A program made the position numbers and the translations under genes. A stretch of 64,000 nucleotides of DNA. Source: Hetaerina americana (lineage: Eukaryota > Arthropoda > Insecta > Odonata > Calopterygidae). The stretch spans positions 45,807,475-45,871,474 of the forward strand of contig JAKTNV010000003.1 in NCBI GenBank assembly GCA_022747635.1, in the 5' to 3' direction. Numbering within the stretch: the first letter of the stretch is position 1; every line of letters starts with the position of its first letter. The notes under the pieces were generated by a model, which ran no database searches, was not told where the DNA came from, and saw only the letters and a list, made by a program, of their open reading frames with translations. Positions 1 through 40,006 of the stretch are shown here, in pieces.

Positions 1-3000
1 CGAATAAAATATGAAATGAGACAATACCATACCAAACCGTACGCGCGGCACTATTTCAGTGCCGAAAGGGGCATCGTTTTATTCATGTGTATACCCATAT
101 TCATTGGTGTTAATTCTCGGAGTTGTTAAATCATAGTTTCAATTCTTTTTTTTTACTATTGGTTCACATTGCCATAGATTTGGATGAGGTGTTCCTATTT
201 TGCATTTAAAGCAGTATTAATCTTGCCGGGCTTTTGACGCAACTAATCGCTTTTTTTTAGGCATCGGGAAAAAAACCCGAGTATAATTTTTTTGTTTCAC
301 TAAATTTCTCGGAAAGCAAGGGGATGCTGGATGTATGAAAGAGTTTATTTAAATCAGAAGCCAAATATTTTTAGTTTAATGAAAATACTACTGTATTTTA
401 AATGATTAATTCCGTTGTGTATTCAGTTAACCGGAAGCAATACAACGCCGCTTTTTTATTAGCCAACTCACGTTACTCGTACACAACTACGTAATGATCA
501 CAGTGTGTTCGTCCTCAAATGAGTGCCTCATGTTTCTCTCGCTCCTTGAGTGTCCCTGTATATTTTTTAAACCCTCATTTTATTTGTTCATTGGCTCAAG
601 TCCCCGCTTCGTGAGAAAAAAATGTCACACTTTTGCATGCCAGTAAATTTCCCCACATTATTAAGAGACAGTGCTGGGGTGCTGTGTTACAGAATGTGGA
701 ATGGTGGTGCGAAACTATGGTTTCCGTTTTTCTCATGAGGAATAGCTTAAAAGTACTGCTTCCCCGGGGCCTTTCAGCGTTTCAACTTTCCGGCCAGTAT
801 CTCACATGTTGCTGCCAAATTTGACTTGTCTTCTTGTCGTTGTCATAAATTATGACCGCCCTCTCAAATGTGAAATCTATGTGTTAGGTTCTGTAGGTAC
901 GTGTATTGTTAGAGGGTTTACAAGTTTCCAAAAGTGTAAGGTAGATAATATTTTTAGTAGGCAGTGACCCTTAGGCTACCCAAATAAATGTCCTGTTACT
1001 TTTGATAAAAATAACAAACAAAATAAACTTCTTTCATAGTAAGAGTACTTTGACCTTCTATTGCAGAGATTAAGGCATTGGTATTCTGGTCATTGATAAC
1101 TTAAAATTTTCTGGCCATATTATCTATATCTGCTTTTTATTTTTTTTTTACTTTGAGATATTACAGGTATATAATCTTTCATTTTTATTTTACCTCGTCG
1201 TTGGTTGAACATCCAGGGATAGTGTGGCCCAAAATTGTTGTGATGAAAGTCTGGTTCATTTCATTAGCGTGGTGGATTTTAGACTCACTTAGATGAGTGC
1301 TACTAGTACTATTTTTTCTGAAAAATTACTCGGGCCTTATTTTTCATGGACTGAAAAAAATGCTAGCCAATATTTTCATTATTCATAAGTTCAGATACTT
1401 TCATTATTTTGATTATTGAATGAACAATAAATGAAAAGGATACAATCCATAGTTAAGAGTAGTCTCCTGAATCAGTATAGATTTTTGATGGGCTCTGCCT
1501 TTGCACACTAATCTCCTCATAAACCCTAACTAACATGCCACAAAATATCATTTTACCCCGTTGTATTAACAGTCAGTCATTACACTGTGGTGGTCAGCTC
1601 TACCATAAAACCATAGCTGTGCAAGAAAATTTTATCTCCCCAAATTTTTTGGAAAGGCTTAGAAATATTTAAACACCTGAACAACTGCAATACGGAATAT
1701 GAATACATATTCTACCATAACTGAAGTGTGATGCTGTAACTTTCAAGTATCCTCTACAATTAAAACAGTTAGTGACAGGGTGACAGAAAATTTTTAGAAA
1801 CTTCATCTAGTCCTTCATGTTAGTATTCAAAAGAACTCTGAGATAATATCACCTTAATCTCGCCGAGGTGTATTATGGAAGGGGCTGGGGGACCATCGGG
1901 GTGCTCGGAGCCAGGAAGTTGGTAACAATGAAGGACATGTGGCTGGGTGATCCATTGCACAGTGTTTCAAAACACACACTTCAGGCAGAGGCACGTCTTT
2001 CCGCTCCGACTGCTCGGAGCAAACTGGCGACTGGCTGCGTTGGAAGGGCAGACCCCCCACCACATTTCCCAACTGGTTTTACCATGCTGCCATGGGTAGT
2101 CATAATAAAATCATACGCATTACTTTCATAGTGGACCATGTATAAACAATTCAGCTGCCAAAATTGAGCAGTGTTGTCTTCTTTATGCTAGTCATCAAAA
2201 ATATTTGTAACAAACATGCAACCATCCCAAATTAGCAGAGAACATTAGTTTCCTTAGTTCGAAAAGCTTTATTGTAGTATGATCATCTAGATTCATTATC
2301 AACAGTGTCACTAGGGATTTCCAGAAAGTATAAATGTAAATATATACTCATCCATTTTACGTTCTTTATATAATCATATGTTTCGTCACCTTTCGTCACC
2401 TTTGGGTTTCGTTGTCACTGAGGGAGTTGGAATTTCTGGGAGAGTTATGGTTTCAAAACCTCATAAGCTTTCCAATATTTTACAGCCATATAATTACTTA
2501 GTACATGATATTCCAGTGGTTAGAGCGCTGGGCTACGGAATGGTAGGGCCTGGGTTCGATTCTGGGTAATGCCTCTGAACACACTCACCTTTACCCAAGC
2601 TATGTGATTCTTAGGGTTCCAGATCTTCCTGGGAAACCTTTGGTGGTAGCATAGGGAAAGAAAATGGCCTCATCACCCTCATGTATGAATTTCTCATGCC
2701 TTAAGGCTTGGTGAGCTCTACTCTCACCGATCAAACCAGCCTTTCTTTTGATAACTATGGTTATATTCACTTGTCTCCTATAATATGAGAAGGATAGAAC
2801 TATTAATTCAGCTAACCTTTAAGGATATGAAACTGTTTTTAGTCTGAACAAGTTCATTTGAGATAAAGTTGAATTGAAGCATTACATTCTACTTTTTCTC
2901 ATCATTATTGCAAATGTAAAATATTAGATAATGACATGTATTGATTTGATTATCGGAATAAGGCATCAAATAAACATCTGTAAAAATACTCCATAGGCAT

Positions 3001-3031
3001 TTCTAAAATAATATTTCTCTCTCTCCTACAG
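1..3031. other. Upstream region of gene 1, no coding gene seen
   Basis: No convincing coding exon or RNA gene was found here. The interval should contain the promoter and one or more non-coding first exons of gene 1, because the first coding exon starts at a splice acceptor (AG at 3030-3031). The stretch from about 420 to 900 is richer in CG dinucleotides than its surroundings and is the best candidate for the promoter or first exon; a donor-like TAG|GTACGT lies near 896. A SINE-like repeat sits at 2505-2765. The short open frames here have no domain-like content. Confidence 0.4.
2505..2765 (+). repeat. tRNA-derived SINE-like repeat
   Basis: An A-box-like stretch (GGTTAGAGCGCTGGG, about 2519) is followed some 30 bases later by a B-box-like GGGTTCGATTCT (about 2551), the layout of a tRNA-derived pol III promoter. 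No cloverleaf can be completed, so this is not a functional tRNA. The unrelated body ends with GGTGAGCTCTACTCTCACCG and a TTGATAACTATGGTT stretch; a similar end occurs alone at about 42455-42525, which supports an interspersed family. Confidence 0.5.
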
Positions 3032-3075
3032 GACGAATCCAATCCCAAGCATAGCCCTTTTTGTAAATAGTCATC

Positions 3076-3094
<19 letters not shown>
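3032..3094 (+). CDS. Gene 1 exon with start codon (5'UTR 3032-3075, coding 3076-3094)
   Basis: A strong pyrimidine tract (TCTCTCTCTCCTACAG) precedes 3032 and a GTGAGA donor follows 3094. The ATG at 3076 encodes MEDNAT plus one base. An in-frame TAA at 3064-3066 closes the upstream frame. The leftover G joins AG of the next exon to make Glu, and the frame then runs into the following exon, which decides this start over the internal Met at 3963. Confidence 0.7.
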
Positions 3095-30382
<27,288 letters not shown>

Positions 30383-30570
30383 GCATATGATAATCTAGGA
30401 TTTTGGTTTTTTTATATGGAATGGATGGAGGGATTGCTTGGTTTCTAAGGAAGAAATCCATTTGAACTGCTCAAATATGACAGTGATGAGAACTTGGGAT
30501 TGCTCTTAAGGCTTAGGCTTTCAGAAAATTAATGTTGATCTAGTTTCAGTGCTGACAAGTTATGATTTAT

Positions 30571-30576
30571 ATTAAA
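30571..30576 (+). terminator. Candidate polyadenylation signal of gene 1
   Basis: ATTAAA lies 189 bp after the stop codon with a GT-rich stretch (TTTTGTGTAAGTACTGTG) about 35 bp further on. A canonical AATAAA occurs later, at 31572-31577, and could serve a longer 3'UTR. Confidence 0.3.
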
Positions 30577-30582
30577 TGTATT

Positions 30583-33500
30583 TTAAATAGGGATGCAAAT
30601 TTTTGCATTTTGTGTAAGTACTGTGCTATCATTTGCTTGTCATTTTTGAGTGATGAAAAGATAATTTAATGTCAAAAAACTTATAGTTTTATGACGTTTT
30701 TGGATAATAACAAACATGGTCAGAAGACCTGTATGACACATAATACTTTAATGTATGGCAAGAAATACCAAGGTTGATATAGATGCATGGTTCATAATCA
30801 GTTTTGCATAGGCTTATAAATTTAATCTTGTCGATAGGCTTTAGGTTAAAGTGCAAGAAAGAAGGTAAATTTTGAACCTAAATGAATGCTGTCAAGTTGA
30901 GGATTGAAGGTATGAACATTTATAACCTTAATGGAATTTAGTGGAGGGGGTAGTGCCTTGTCACAATTTTCCATCATGTATCCAGAAGTTTCGTTAGCAA
31001 GAGGTGTGTGAGCCATTTTTTTGGAAGTTATGAAAAGTTGTAGGTATTATTTTTAGATATTCAAGATTTAAGATTTCATTGAATTTTCTTGGAGAAAAAT
31101 ATTTTTACCTGCCTAAAAACTGTTGCTCTGTGATACCCCTCTAGTTTTTTACTAATTATACTTAGTGTACTATTAGGCAGCATTTAAAACTAAATGAGGA
31201 ATATCAATCATTTTTTGCAGCAATGTGCTTGCAATAGTTACAATTTTTTAAAAATTAATCAACCCATTTGAAATAATTTTTGTGCTCAATATTGTCATGT
31301 GATGATGTCATTGCACTTTTTATTTATATTTTGATTGAATTTTGGCTTAAAATCAAATTTATTACATTCTGCAGTGAACAGAATTCTTAAAGAAGTATAT
31401 AGAAAAATTCTTCAATTGCATAGATTTAATGGGCAATCTTAATTGAAGGAAGAGTCGAACTTTTGTTTTGCGGGCATCATTTATTTTTCATTTATTGAGT
31501 ATATTTTAAAGATTTTGTTTGGGTGCCATCTTCACTCCATTGTCGATCATTGAGGGAAATGTAAGTTTGAAAATAAATGCCCTGAGTTGGATGGATTTCA
31601 TTTGAGGTGAAAACTTTTTTTCATTTAAGTGGAACTCAGGAGATGTAAAAATATTTTCTCAGTTTCCTCAAAAATTCATAGGGTAAGAACCAGAGCTGGA
31701 TCTGATAGAAATATAATGAAGTTCACTCATAGCAGCTACTATCGTTTTGCAGCCTTTATAAGTCAAATAGATGAAAAAGCTTACATCTGTCATGCTTGTT
31801 ACATGGACTTTTTTGGATTTGGGTTTTTATTTATATACTGTGAAATGCATAAATTATGTCAAAGATATGGCATCCACGAATGGATAACAGTTGCAAACCC
31901 TGCCTCTGGTTTTAGACTAGTGTGATAGTGACCACACATAGTTTTACTAGTATAATAATTAGCACCCTCTATTATGATGAATGCATGATCTGTTTAGATG
32001 ACAAATGGAAAAATGTTCAAAAATTTAGTGTTAAACAATATGTATTGATGTTGACTTTATCAAAAGAATTATTTATGCAGTTGATTCCTATTAAATACAG
32101 ACTGAAAACTTGACCAATTGATGATAGGGATTTCAAATTTAAACTATGTAATTGACTTGAATTCAGATGGAGCATATTTTTTTGGATTTTATATTTAATT
32201 TTTTCATTGGTGCCTTCTCATACACCATGTACAGTCTGAGTGAATTTTATTGTTTCTTTTCAATTGAGGCACCTTACTGGTACTTACACCAAGTTATATC
32301 AGTCTTAAACTCTTGGGCTACTTATTAAGGTGTTTTGGTTGAATAAGTAGTGGTTAATGAAGGAGATCGATTGAGGAATGAACTAGTTAGTCGATACACC
32401 AAGTGTCAATGACTGCTTATACAATTTCAAGACATTTTGTGTTCTCTTAACAAGTACCTGGACTGTGGCAGCATGTAATATTTTAAACATAGGAATTTAT
32501 TCAAAACTGCCTAGACAGCTGTGGGTGAAATCATGTCTTTTTATGCATTAACATGCTGGAGCAGTTTATCTGTGTCAAAAAATGGTGATGGTGGTGACAC
32601 AGAATGGTGACAACTTCCTTAAATGTCTATTGTCAAATTTAGAGTTGCTGTGGACAACTATGTTGAATATGTATTTGCATAAGGTTACCTAAAAAGTGCC
32701 AATTTATGTGATGAGAAAATGAATATTGAAAGTGGTCATCTACATGGGATGTTAGGGTGATATACCCTAGTCAAAATGCTTCAATGAGCATACTAGGAAC
32801 ATGTAAATCTACTGCCAATTTTAATTTCTTTGGGATAATTGGGGCCTGAACTACACAATCAGTCATGCATTAAAATATTATAGTTTTGATAATATGTAGC
32901 CTCCTAAGGTTGATGATTTCTTCATTTTTCCTTAGATAAAGTAACCTACATGCATTTTGCCATTTTTTGTTAGTCAGACTTCAATTTTATGCCTGTTGAA
33001 TATATATTTTATAATTGGCCTAAGATATGTTGTTCTTCTGATAGTCTTTATTATTTCTGTAACTGTTTTACTCGGTGACTGATTCTTAGTTATAATACAT
33101 GGGCCTCTAAGTGTTGTTAATGCTGTCTCAGGGAAGAAATCAATATTTCTGACCACTTAAGTTCAAAGTGAATGGTGAGAAAACTTTGTCAACATATTTC
33201 ATTGCTTTGCTCGGAGTTGTGTTATCATTTTTAAATCAAAATGTGTCATCTCTTCTCTCAGAAAAGTCAATTTAGTAATAGTTTTATCTCTGAGTATTGT
33301 AGCGCTAAAATTTTCCACAAGGATTCATTGTTGTGCAGAATCTGTTAGCAGGGAGAAAGAGAGTGAACTGAAGTGACTAATTACAACTCATGAATATTCC
33401 TGGCTAGCAGTAATCTAAAAATCATGTTGACTATGCAATCTTATAAAATTTTTTACTTTTATGTAGAAAAAATTTTGAAAGAAGCAATAATGTACAAAAT

Positions 33501-35100
33501 AACGGTAGACCTATTACAGAAACCATTCAATTAGAACAATATTTGACCATTCTTTGAGGTAATGCTTCCATTAAATTGTTCATAGATAGTGGGACAATTA
33601 TTTGCATGCGTTACCCAAAGGTTTCATTTTGCTTTATGGCTTTGGTTTCCTGTTGTTTAGATAACAGTAACTATTTACTAAATTATCATAAGACTTTACT
33701 AAGAAGTAAAATCCTGCATTTTTAGCGTTTGAGTGAGTATCATTACTTGTCATATTTAGGTATATGTATTTCCTATTTATGATTCATTCTATGCTTTACA
33801 TGGTAGGCCTGTCAGAATTACCTGTATAAATGAGTAACTTATTGTTCTAATGGCTTGATTACATTTTTAATTACTTTGCCCTCATGCCAGGGGTTCATAT
33901 AATTTTAGTAATATTTATTAATTATTCATTGGGATATTGAATTGTATGCCAGCATTAGGAGATTGACTATAAGTCAACTGTGTGCTATTTAATTTGGTAC
34001 CATTGAAATGTAGTAAACTGCCTGGTCCAAAAAAAAAACCCTCTTTGGTGGAAATTAAACGTGATTGATTATCAGTTAATTGGAGACATTCTGTAAACTG
34101 ATATACCAAGAAATTCCACAAAGCAAAGCCAGTGGATATCTAGGCTTTGATTGGTAAACTAACATACTGCATTCTACCGTAGCAGAGTGGTTGATCTGGC
34201 TGTCAAAGTAGAATGAATATGTTATGAAATACTTTCAAATTCATTAGGATATTGAAACTAATGGTTAAGGTGGAAGAATTGCCAGTTGATCTTAGTTGCA
34301 GATTTGAAATTTATTAATAAATATTGTATATTTTTATTTTTAATGTGATTTTAAAGCCATATTTAATACTTGAAATAGTCTTTCTTTTGTGAAATAGTTA
34401 CCAATTGGTGCATTCAGACGAGTCAAGTATGAATGAAAAGTGAACCAACCTTCCAGGAGTGGTTAAATGGAAGAAAGCTCATCAGTAAGCAATGCCAGCC
34501 TCTTGTTCTCTGAGCATCCATTTTAGCTGAATAAGCCCAATCAAATTTATTAATTATTTTTTACCCAAAGTATTTATGGTTTAAAATATTTGTGGCATGA
34601 CTAAACTTTTTCTAGTCTTTATGAAGTGTTATTGATGTGTAATGTAAGTTAGGGATACACTGTGCACCTATTATTTATGCAATAATTAATTTATGCTGTT
34701 ACTGTGTAAATAGTGTCTTTATTACTTGACCAGTAATGGAAATAAAATTTTAAATTACTTTGGTGTAAACTCTTAATTTATTATTCCAAAGTCTACATGA
34801 ATAATCCTGTGATCTCTTGCCTTGTCTTGAATGGACGGAAGAGTCTGTTCAGACATCCCCTGTTGAAATTTGTGATGATATTGATAATTTACTATATTTG
34901 GGTTCCTCTCCATTGACAGAATATTTAATAATAAAAATTTCAGATTTGAAGTGACTCTTGTGAGCTTTGGTTGAGAGTGTTTTCCTAAGCAGTGTATCCA
35001 AATTAACTGATGGCAGATTGTTTTGCCCATGACTACAAATATATCGCTGCTATGTTTGGTTCGAGTATATAAAGTCTGGCACCGAGTTTGAATAGAACAT
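30583..35100. other. Gene 1 3' flank and intergenic sequence, no gene seen
   Basis: AT-rich sequence with no coding exon, RNA gene or transposon that I can support. The 98-codon open frame at 31629-31925 has no recognisable motif and lies just past the possible 3'UTR end. I do not call it. Confidence 0.45.
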
Positions 35101-35184
35101 CTTGGGGTTAGTAAAATGAATATATTAATAAGCTTCTGTGATTATAATCCTTCATGATATGCAAAGCATTTAATATCATTATTA

Positions 35185-35950
35185 TTGCATTTAAAATGGT
35201 TGCTAGAAGAACTGGAGATAGGAATGAAAGTCAGTGGGGAATTTATGAAATCAGTTAGGTTTGCAGATGACCCAGCTCTGGTTAGTCAGTCAGCCAAGGG
35301 GGCATTGCTGAGTGAATCGGAAATTCAGTGTGATGGATATGGAATGAAAATCAACATAAATAAAACAAAGGTAATGTGGTTTTCCAGAAAGATAAAGGCT
35401 AAGCTGAACATAAAAATAACAGGGTAACAAGTAGAGCAGGTGGAACAGTTTATGTATCTTGGAAGTGTTTTTGACAAAAATGGTCAAAGTCGCCGGGACG
35501 CAAAGAGAGGAATCGCACTAGGCAAAGAGGCTTTTACGAGGAAGGAATTTTTGACAGGGACGTTGAGTAAGGATATTAAGAAAAGGCTCATCAAACTGAT
35601 ATGGAGTGTAGTTATGTACAGTGCGGAAACATGGTCACTGAAGCATGATTGTAGACGTAGATTGGAGGCTTTTGAAATGTGGGTGTGAAGGAGGTGCTGT
35701 GGACAGAAAAGAAAACAAATGAAGAAGTGCTAGGTGAGGTAGGAGGTAGGATTGTTGGGAGAAATCATAAGGAGGCAGAAAAATGAATGCGAAGGATATT
35801 GATCGGTAGTGGAATGTTGAAGACTGTGATTGAAGGGAGCATGTTAGGCATAAAAGGAAAGGGCAAGAATAGGATAGGGATGATAGATGGGAGGAAGGAA
35901 GTATACAGAGATTAAGAGGGGCCTATTGTAGAGTAAAAAGTTGTGTTTTG
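35185..35950 (+). pseudogene. Non-LTR retrotransposon RT fragment (RTE-like, 'endonuclease-reverse transcriptase' family)
   Basis: Reading on: VRFADDPALVSQSAKGAL (the FADD box), YGMKININKTKVMWFSRK, EQFMYLGSVFDKNGQSRRD, KRGIALGKEAFTRKEFLTGT, LIWSVVMYSAETWSLKHDCR, RLEAFEMWV. These are the consecutive C-terminal RT motifs of this widespread insect family. A stop at about 35427 and several later stops break it. It ends near a (TAA)n stretch (about 36020), a usual tail for such elements. The 5' part (endonuclease, early RT) is absent. Confidence 0.8.
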
Positions 35951-37602
35951 TTAGGAGAAATAAAATCTTTATTTGGTAGTTTTGTGCATTCAAAACCTAC
36001 CTCAACCAGTAGGTTACCTAATAATAATAATGGTAGATACTGAGTTGTGAGTTGGCTGCAGTGAACACTCCTCCACCAAGCCTATTAGGGCTCTCATTTT
36101 TAAATATGTCAAAACCTTTCTGAAAAACCTCTGCTTAATAAAATATGTCTGTTAAACCTTCAGTCAGCTTTCAATTTGTATGGTGATGTCTGTCACTCTG
36201 CTTTCAAATTTTTACTACATCCAATATTTAACTTTTTATACTTTAACAGTTTAAAGTGATGATTTTTATTCTATCTAACATTACATTGTTGCAGACATTG
36301 TAAATGCAATTGCACTTAGTAAAGAAGCTATTATCTACTTTATGAAATCTAAATGTACCTACCTATTCTCATTACCCTTAAGATATTTTTATCAATGTTT
36401 ATTGTCCCAGAAAAATACCTCTCACAGGACTTTAAACTACTTTTATCTTTCATTGTATGTTTGTGTATTCTACATGCTACCTTCTGTGATGCTTCAATTG
36501 TATAGTGGACTCCGTAGCAATTTCAAGGCACCCAAAACAAATCTAGAACTGGTCTAATAATGACATTCCTTCAGGCTCAATGACTTCACGAAGCCTCTGA
36601 TTTATACCTTTCGCTCAGCTTTAAACCTAGATTCATTCTAGTTAACAATGTGATCAGCCTCATGTTGACGCTGAGAATTCATTTACATCTTACCATACAA
36701 GCCATCAGGGCATGTGACAAGGGGTATTAGGTCACCAGCCATTAGAGTAATTATGGACTGGTATATCAGAACTCTGGAGCATAGGCCCCTGCCGGAACTT
36801 GTTCATAGAATAAGTACAATCCACTGACCTTCCTCATCATCACCTTTGGGGCCTGACACACTGTGCCACCTGGTTTACATCAAGAGAGTCAAGAAGGGGG
36901 TGCATTGTGTGGAAGGAATAGGGAAGAGGAATGGAGGGGAAAGTAAGCTCATGAATTACAGAGTTGGCTCAATCATTATGATGCCTCCCTTGTGTCACAA
37001 GGGTTTTGGACTGAATGTCCTTGTATGATGATTCATCAGTGGACTCCAAAAAATCTAGTACTTTCTCTTCAAAATTCATTAAAAACAAACATATCATGCT
37101 CCTTTTGCTATTTATATTTTTATTTGATTCCAAACTCTGAAATTCTATTGATTTAGAGCAACATAGCTTGATTTACGAGGTATCCCAGGGTGTCAATTTA
37201 TGTTGGACCCTGGGCATACCTATGGTTACACTTTCTGTTCATTCATAATTATCCTTCTCTAAAAGGGCTTCTCTTTCCTATGTACCCTGCCTTTGCTGTC
37301 GGTCATCTCCCTTAATAACTACTTAGGAATAATTGAGAATTATTATAATTCTTTCCATTTAAATTTATGCTTAGTATTCAATTTATTTTTTACATATAAA
37401 TGTAAACAGATACTAAAATGATTTTTGTTCTCACAGTTGACGGAGCCACATATTTTGGTGACCAATCATATTAGAGGATAAATTTTCTGTATGGAAGAAT
37501 ATATAACATTGAGGTATTGTACAGTATATAATTCTCTTGAAGATTGGCATGTGTATTCTTCTCACTGGGCACTAAATGAAACTAAAACTATAAAATCAAT
37601 GA
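35951..37602. other. Intergenic sequence, possible old repeats
   Basis: No gene supported. At about 36715-36760, GGGGTATTAGGTCACCAGCC resembles the LINE-A 3' end motif (GGGGTGTTAGGTCACCAACC), so an old fragment of that family may lie here. Otherwise featureless AT-rich sequence. Confidence 0.3.
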
Positions 37603-37621
37603 CATTGCATTCTGAATTGAG

Positions 37622-37811
37622 TAATTTCAGGAGTGATGCGGTTGAAGTCGAACATAATGAATAACTGATTGTAGCACTTTCCAACTTGATAAAATTTTTA
37701 ATTTATGACCGGGTTTCAAAGCATCACCTGATGATGATGTAATACATCAAAACCCAGTCGTAAAATAAAAAATTTATCAAATGGAAAAGCGATACGATTA
37801 GTTATTCATGG
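37622..37811 (+). mobile_element. Collapsed Penelope-like element: tail plus two inverted ends only
   Basis: Arms of about 62 bp (37654-37716 and 37749-37810) are inverted copies of each other, separated by about 32 bp that carry a hammerhead-like core. A ~32-bp tail on the left resembles the tails of PLE-1 and PLE-2 (TTCAGG...TTGAAGT...AACATAATGAATAA). Flanking 19-bp stretches starting CATTGCAT (37603-37621 and 37812-37830) match with about three differences, as expected for an old target duplication. All coding sequence is gone. Confidence 0.65.
37725..37765 (+). ncRNA. Degenerate hammerhead motif in the collapsed Penelope element
   Basis: CACCTGATGA, hairpin TGATGTAATACATCA, then AAAACCCAGTCGTA. 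The CTGATGA box and stem II are kept. The GAAA box reads AAAA and stem III (ACCCAGT instead of a perfect palindrome) is damaged, so it is probably inactive. Confidence 0.45.
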
Positions 37812-38399
37812 CATTGCATCCTGTTTGAGATCCAATTAAACAGCAAATCATGAGGAGCCTTAATACATGAAATTTTTCATTTATGTAAAAGAAAAATACA
37901 TTATTATGTTTACAAGACCATGTTATGAGTCACTGTATGAGCATCTACCACCCACAAACCCCTGGAAGACATGGATGGGAAGGGATCACTCTTTTTGACC
38001 TCTGTGCTGCTCCAGGGTATACATGGGGGCTGAATAGGGCGCATTCATAGGTTGATAAAGAAGACACATTTGGGATCATTGTAGCAGTGATAAAGAGCCA
38101 TTACTCTTCCTTCAGCAGCAAACCGTGGTTAGAAAATACATCCTACCAGTCCATATATACTTCATTGCGGAGTGCCCTATACATACAAGTTCTGCCCCAA
38201 AAGTAGTGGGACTTATTTTTCCCCAGATAAACGGATGGGTAGCAGTTTCTCTGTCTGGGTTCAAGGGAGGGGAGCTTCAGGAAAGGCTAGTGGCAGCTGG
38301 CTCCCAGCCTTTGCAGAGTGAGGATCAATCATTTGCAAAACCTTGTTATGCACCCTCAGTGAATATTGGGTGGCCATAGTACTGAATGAGCAACTGGGG

Positions 38400-38720
38400 A
38401 CAAGAGTAGTGAACATGGAACATCGAATTACAGTATTATTAGTAGAAATAACAGCTACTAACTAATACCCAGTCAATCTAATGCCAATTGAGGTGTACAT
38501 TTTGACAAGTAGCCATAAAGAGGAAGAAGTAGATGGTGTGTACGGTCTACATAGACTAGTAAAGAGACATACAATAAACTTGGGTGAGAAACTGATAGGG
38601 CAAACGGAACATGGTGTTAAGGGAATCGCGAGGATATAGACAGTTTAGAGCGATTGAGTAGAGGAAGGTGAAGGAACCGTCAGTAAGAAAATTTAGAAAA
38701 GAAAATTCATATACACTGCT
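38400..38720 (+). pseudogene. Possible relic of a non-LTR endonuclease (EEP) domain
   Basis: With stops, the + strand reads MPIEVYILTSSHKEEEVDGV and later INLGEKLIGQTEHGVKG, resembling the QVYMPTSxxxEEEVDxxY and VVGxG stretches of the endonuclease part of RTE-like insect elements. It may be a separate fragment of the family at 35185-35950; the order of parts is wrong for a single element. Weak. Confidence 0.3.
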
Positions 38721-38980
38721 GGAGATCCAATGGTTTAAATATTAATTGAAGAAGAGGTTTTGAAAAGATGGATAAGTACGAGGTCTGTTCAATAAGGGTC
38801 GCGAATTTTGAATTTTCGCGGGTTACGAATATTTGATTTTCGATTTATTTGGGGCGTTATGTTGGTACTTTGTCTCTCACTTATGCCGAAAAGTTCGGCC
38901 ATTTTGAATGTTCAGTTAATTGTTCACAGCTGTTTTGCTTGGACGTGTTTTGGCTTGTCTTCAATTTTTGCTTGTTCCAA

Positions 38981-40003
38981 AAAATGGACCAAAGACTGTA
39001 TCAAGTTTTGTGTGAAAACCCAAATTAAGTGCGCGGACGCATTCCGAATGTTGGCTGTGGCATATGGAGCTTGGGCCGAAGCAATGTTAGACAAAGGTAC
39101 AAAATGTTCTCAGAGGGCCGAAAAGATGTGAACGACGAAGAGTGCCGGACGCCCGAGCACGTCAACAACAGACAGCATTCATGAAATGAAGAAAATAGTA
39201 TTGGCCAATCGTCGAATCACCGTTAGAGTGAATGAGTGCTGAGGACCTAAACATATCGATTGGCTCGTGCCATTCGATGTTTACCAATGATTTGGGCATG
39301 ACAAGAATCGCCGCGAAATTCGTACCAAAATTGCTCAATTTCAACCAAAAACAGCAACGCATTAACGTTTCTAATGACTCTGTCCGCGACGACCCAAATT
39401 TGCTCCAGAGGGTCATAACTGGTGACGAATCATGGGTTTATGGTTATGACGTGGAAACGAAGCTCAATCATCCCATTGAATGCAGTAGCACGAGCCAAGA
39501 CCGAAAAAAGTGCGCCAAGTTCGGTCGAATGTGAAAGATTTGCTTAGAGTTTTCTTCGACTGCAGGGCGTGGTGCATCATGAGTTCTTGCCGCAGGGTAG
39601 AACGGTAAATTAGGAATATTACCTGCAAGTTATGCGCAACTTGCGGGAAGCAATCCGCCACAAACGCCAGATTTGTGGAAGAGCAAATATTGGCTTTTGC
39701 GCCATGACAACGCCCTTGCTCACAAATCGTTAATTGTGTGCGAAATTTTGGCCAAAAACAACACACCAATGATGCCGCAGCCACCGTATTCCCTAAACCT
39801 GGCCCCAAATTACTTTTTCTTGTTCCCGAAACTGAAGAGGCCCATGAAAGGATGACGCTACGCTACGATAGACAAGATAAAAACTGCATCGAAGGAGCTG
39901 AACGAGTTCACAAAAATGACTTATTGAAGTGCTTCGAGGATTGGAAAAAACGTTGGCACAAGTGTATAATATCTGACGGGGATTACTTTGACGGGAAAAA
40001 ATA
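38981..40003 (+). pseudogene. Mariner-3 transposase pseudogene
   Basis: Family landmarks in order, in shifting frames: [147 protein letters not shown]. The catalytic Asp positions of DES and HDNA are visible, but the third (SPDLAPxD) has become SLNLAPN. Multiple stops and frameshifts make it inactive. Confidence 0.82.
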
Positions 40004-40006
40004 GAT

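Noticed and set aside
46..64. Hairpin CGGCACT-ATTTC-AGTGCCG, like a histone 3' stem-loop
   Set aside because: The loop is five bases instead of four, the flanks do not match, and there is no histone gene nearby; a 7-bp stem is expected by chance.
2519..2565. Possible tRNA gene (A and B boxes)
   Set aside because: The acceptor and anticodon stems cannot be formed and a SINE body follows; it is a tRNA-derived repeat.
31629..31925. 98-codon open frame after gene 1
   Set aside because: No recognisable motif; it lies beyond a plausible 3'UTR end in AT-rich sequence where such frames occur by chance.
38187..38380. Possible mariner-type end (CCCCAAAAGTAGTGGGACTT)
   Set aside because: It resembles a known style of TIR, but I could not find a matching inverted end or transposase nearby.
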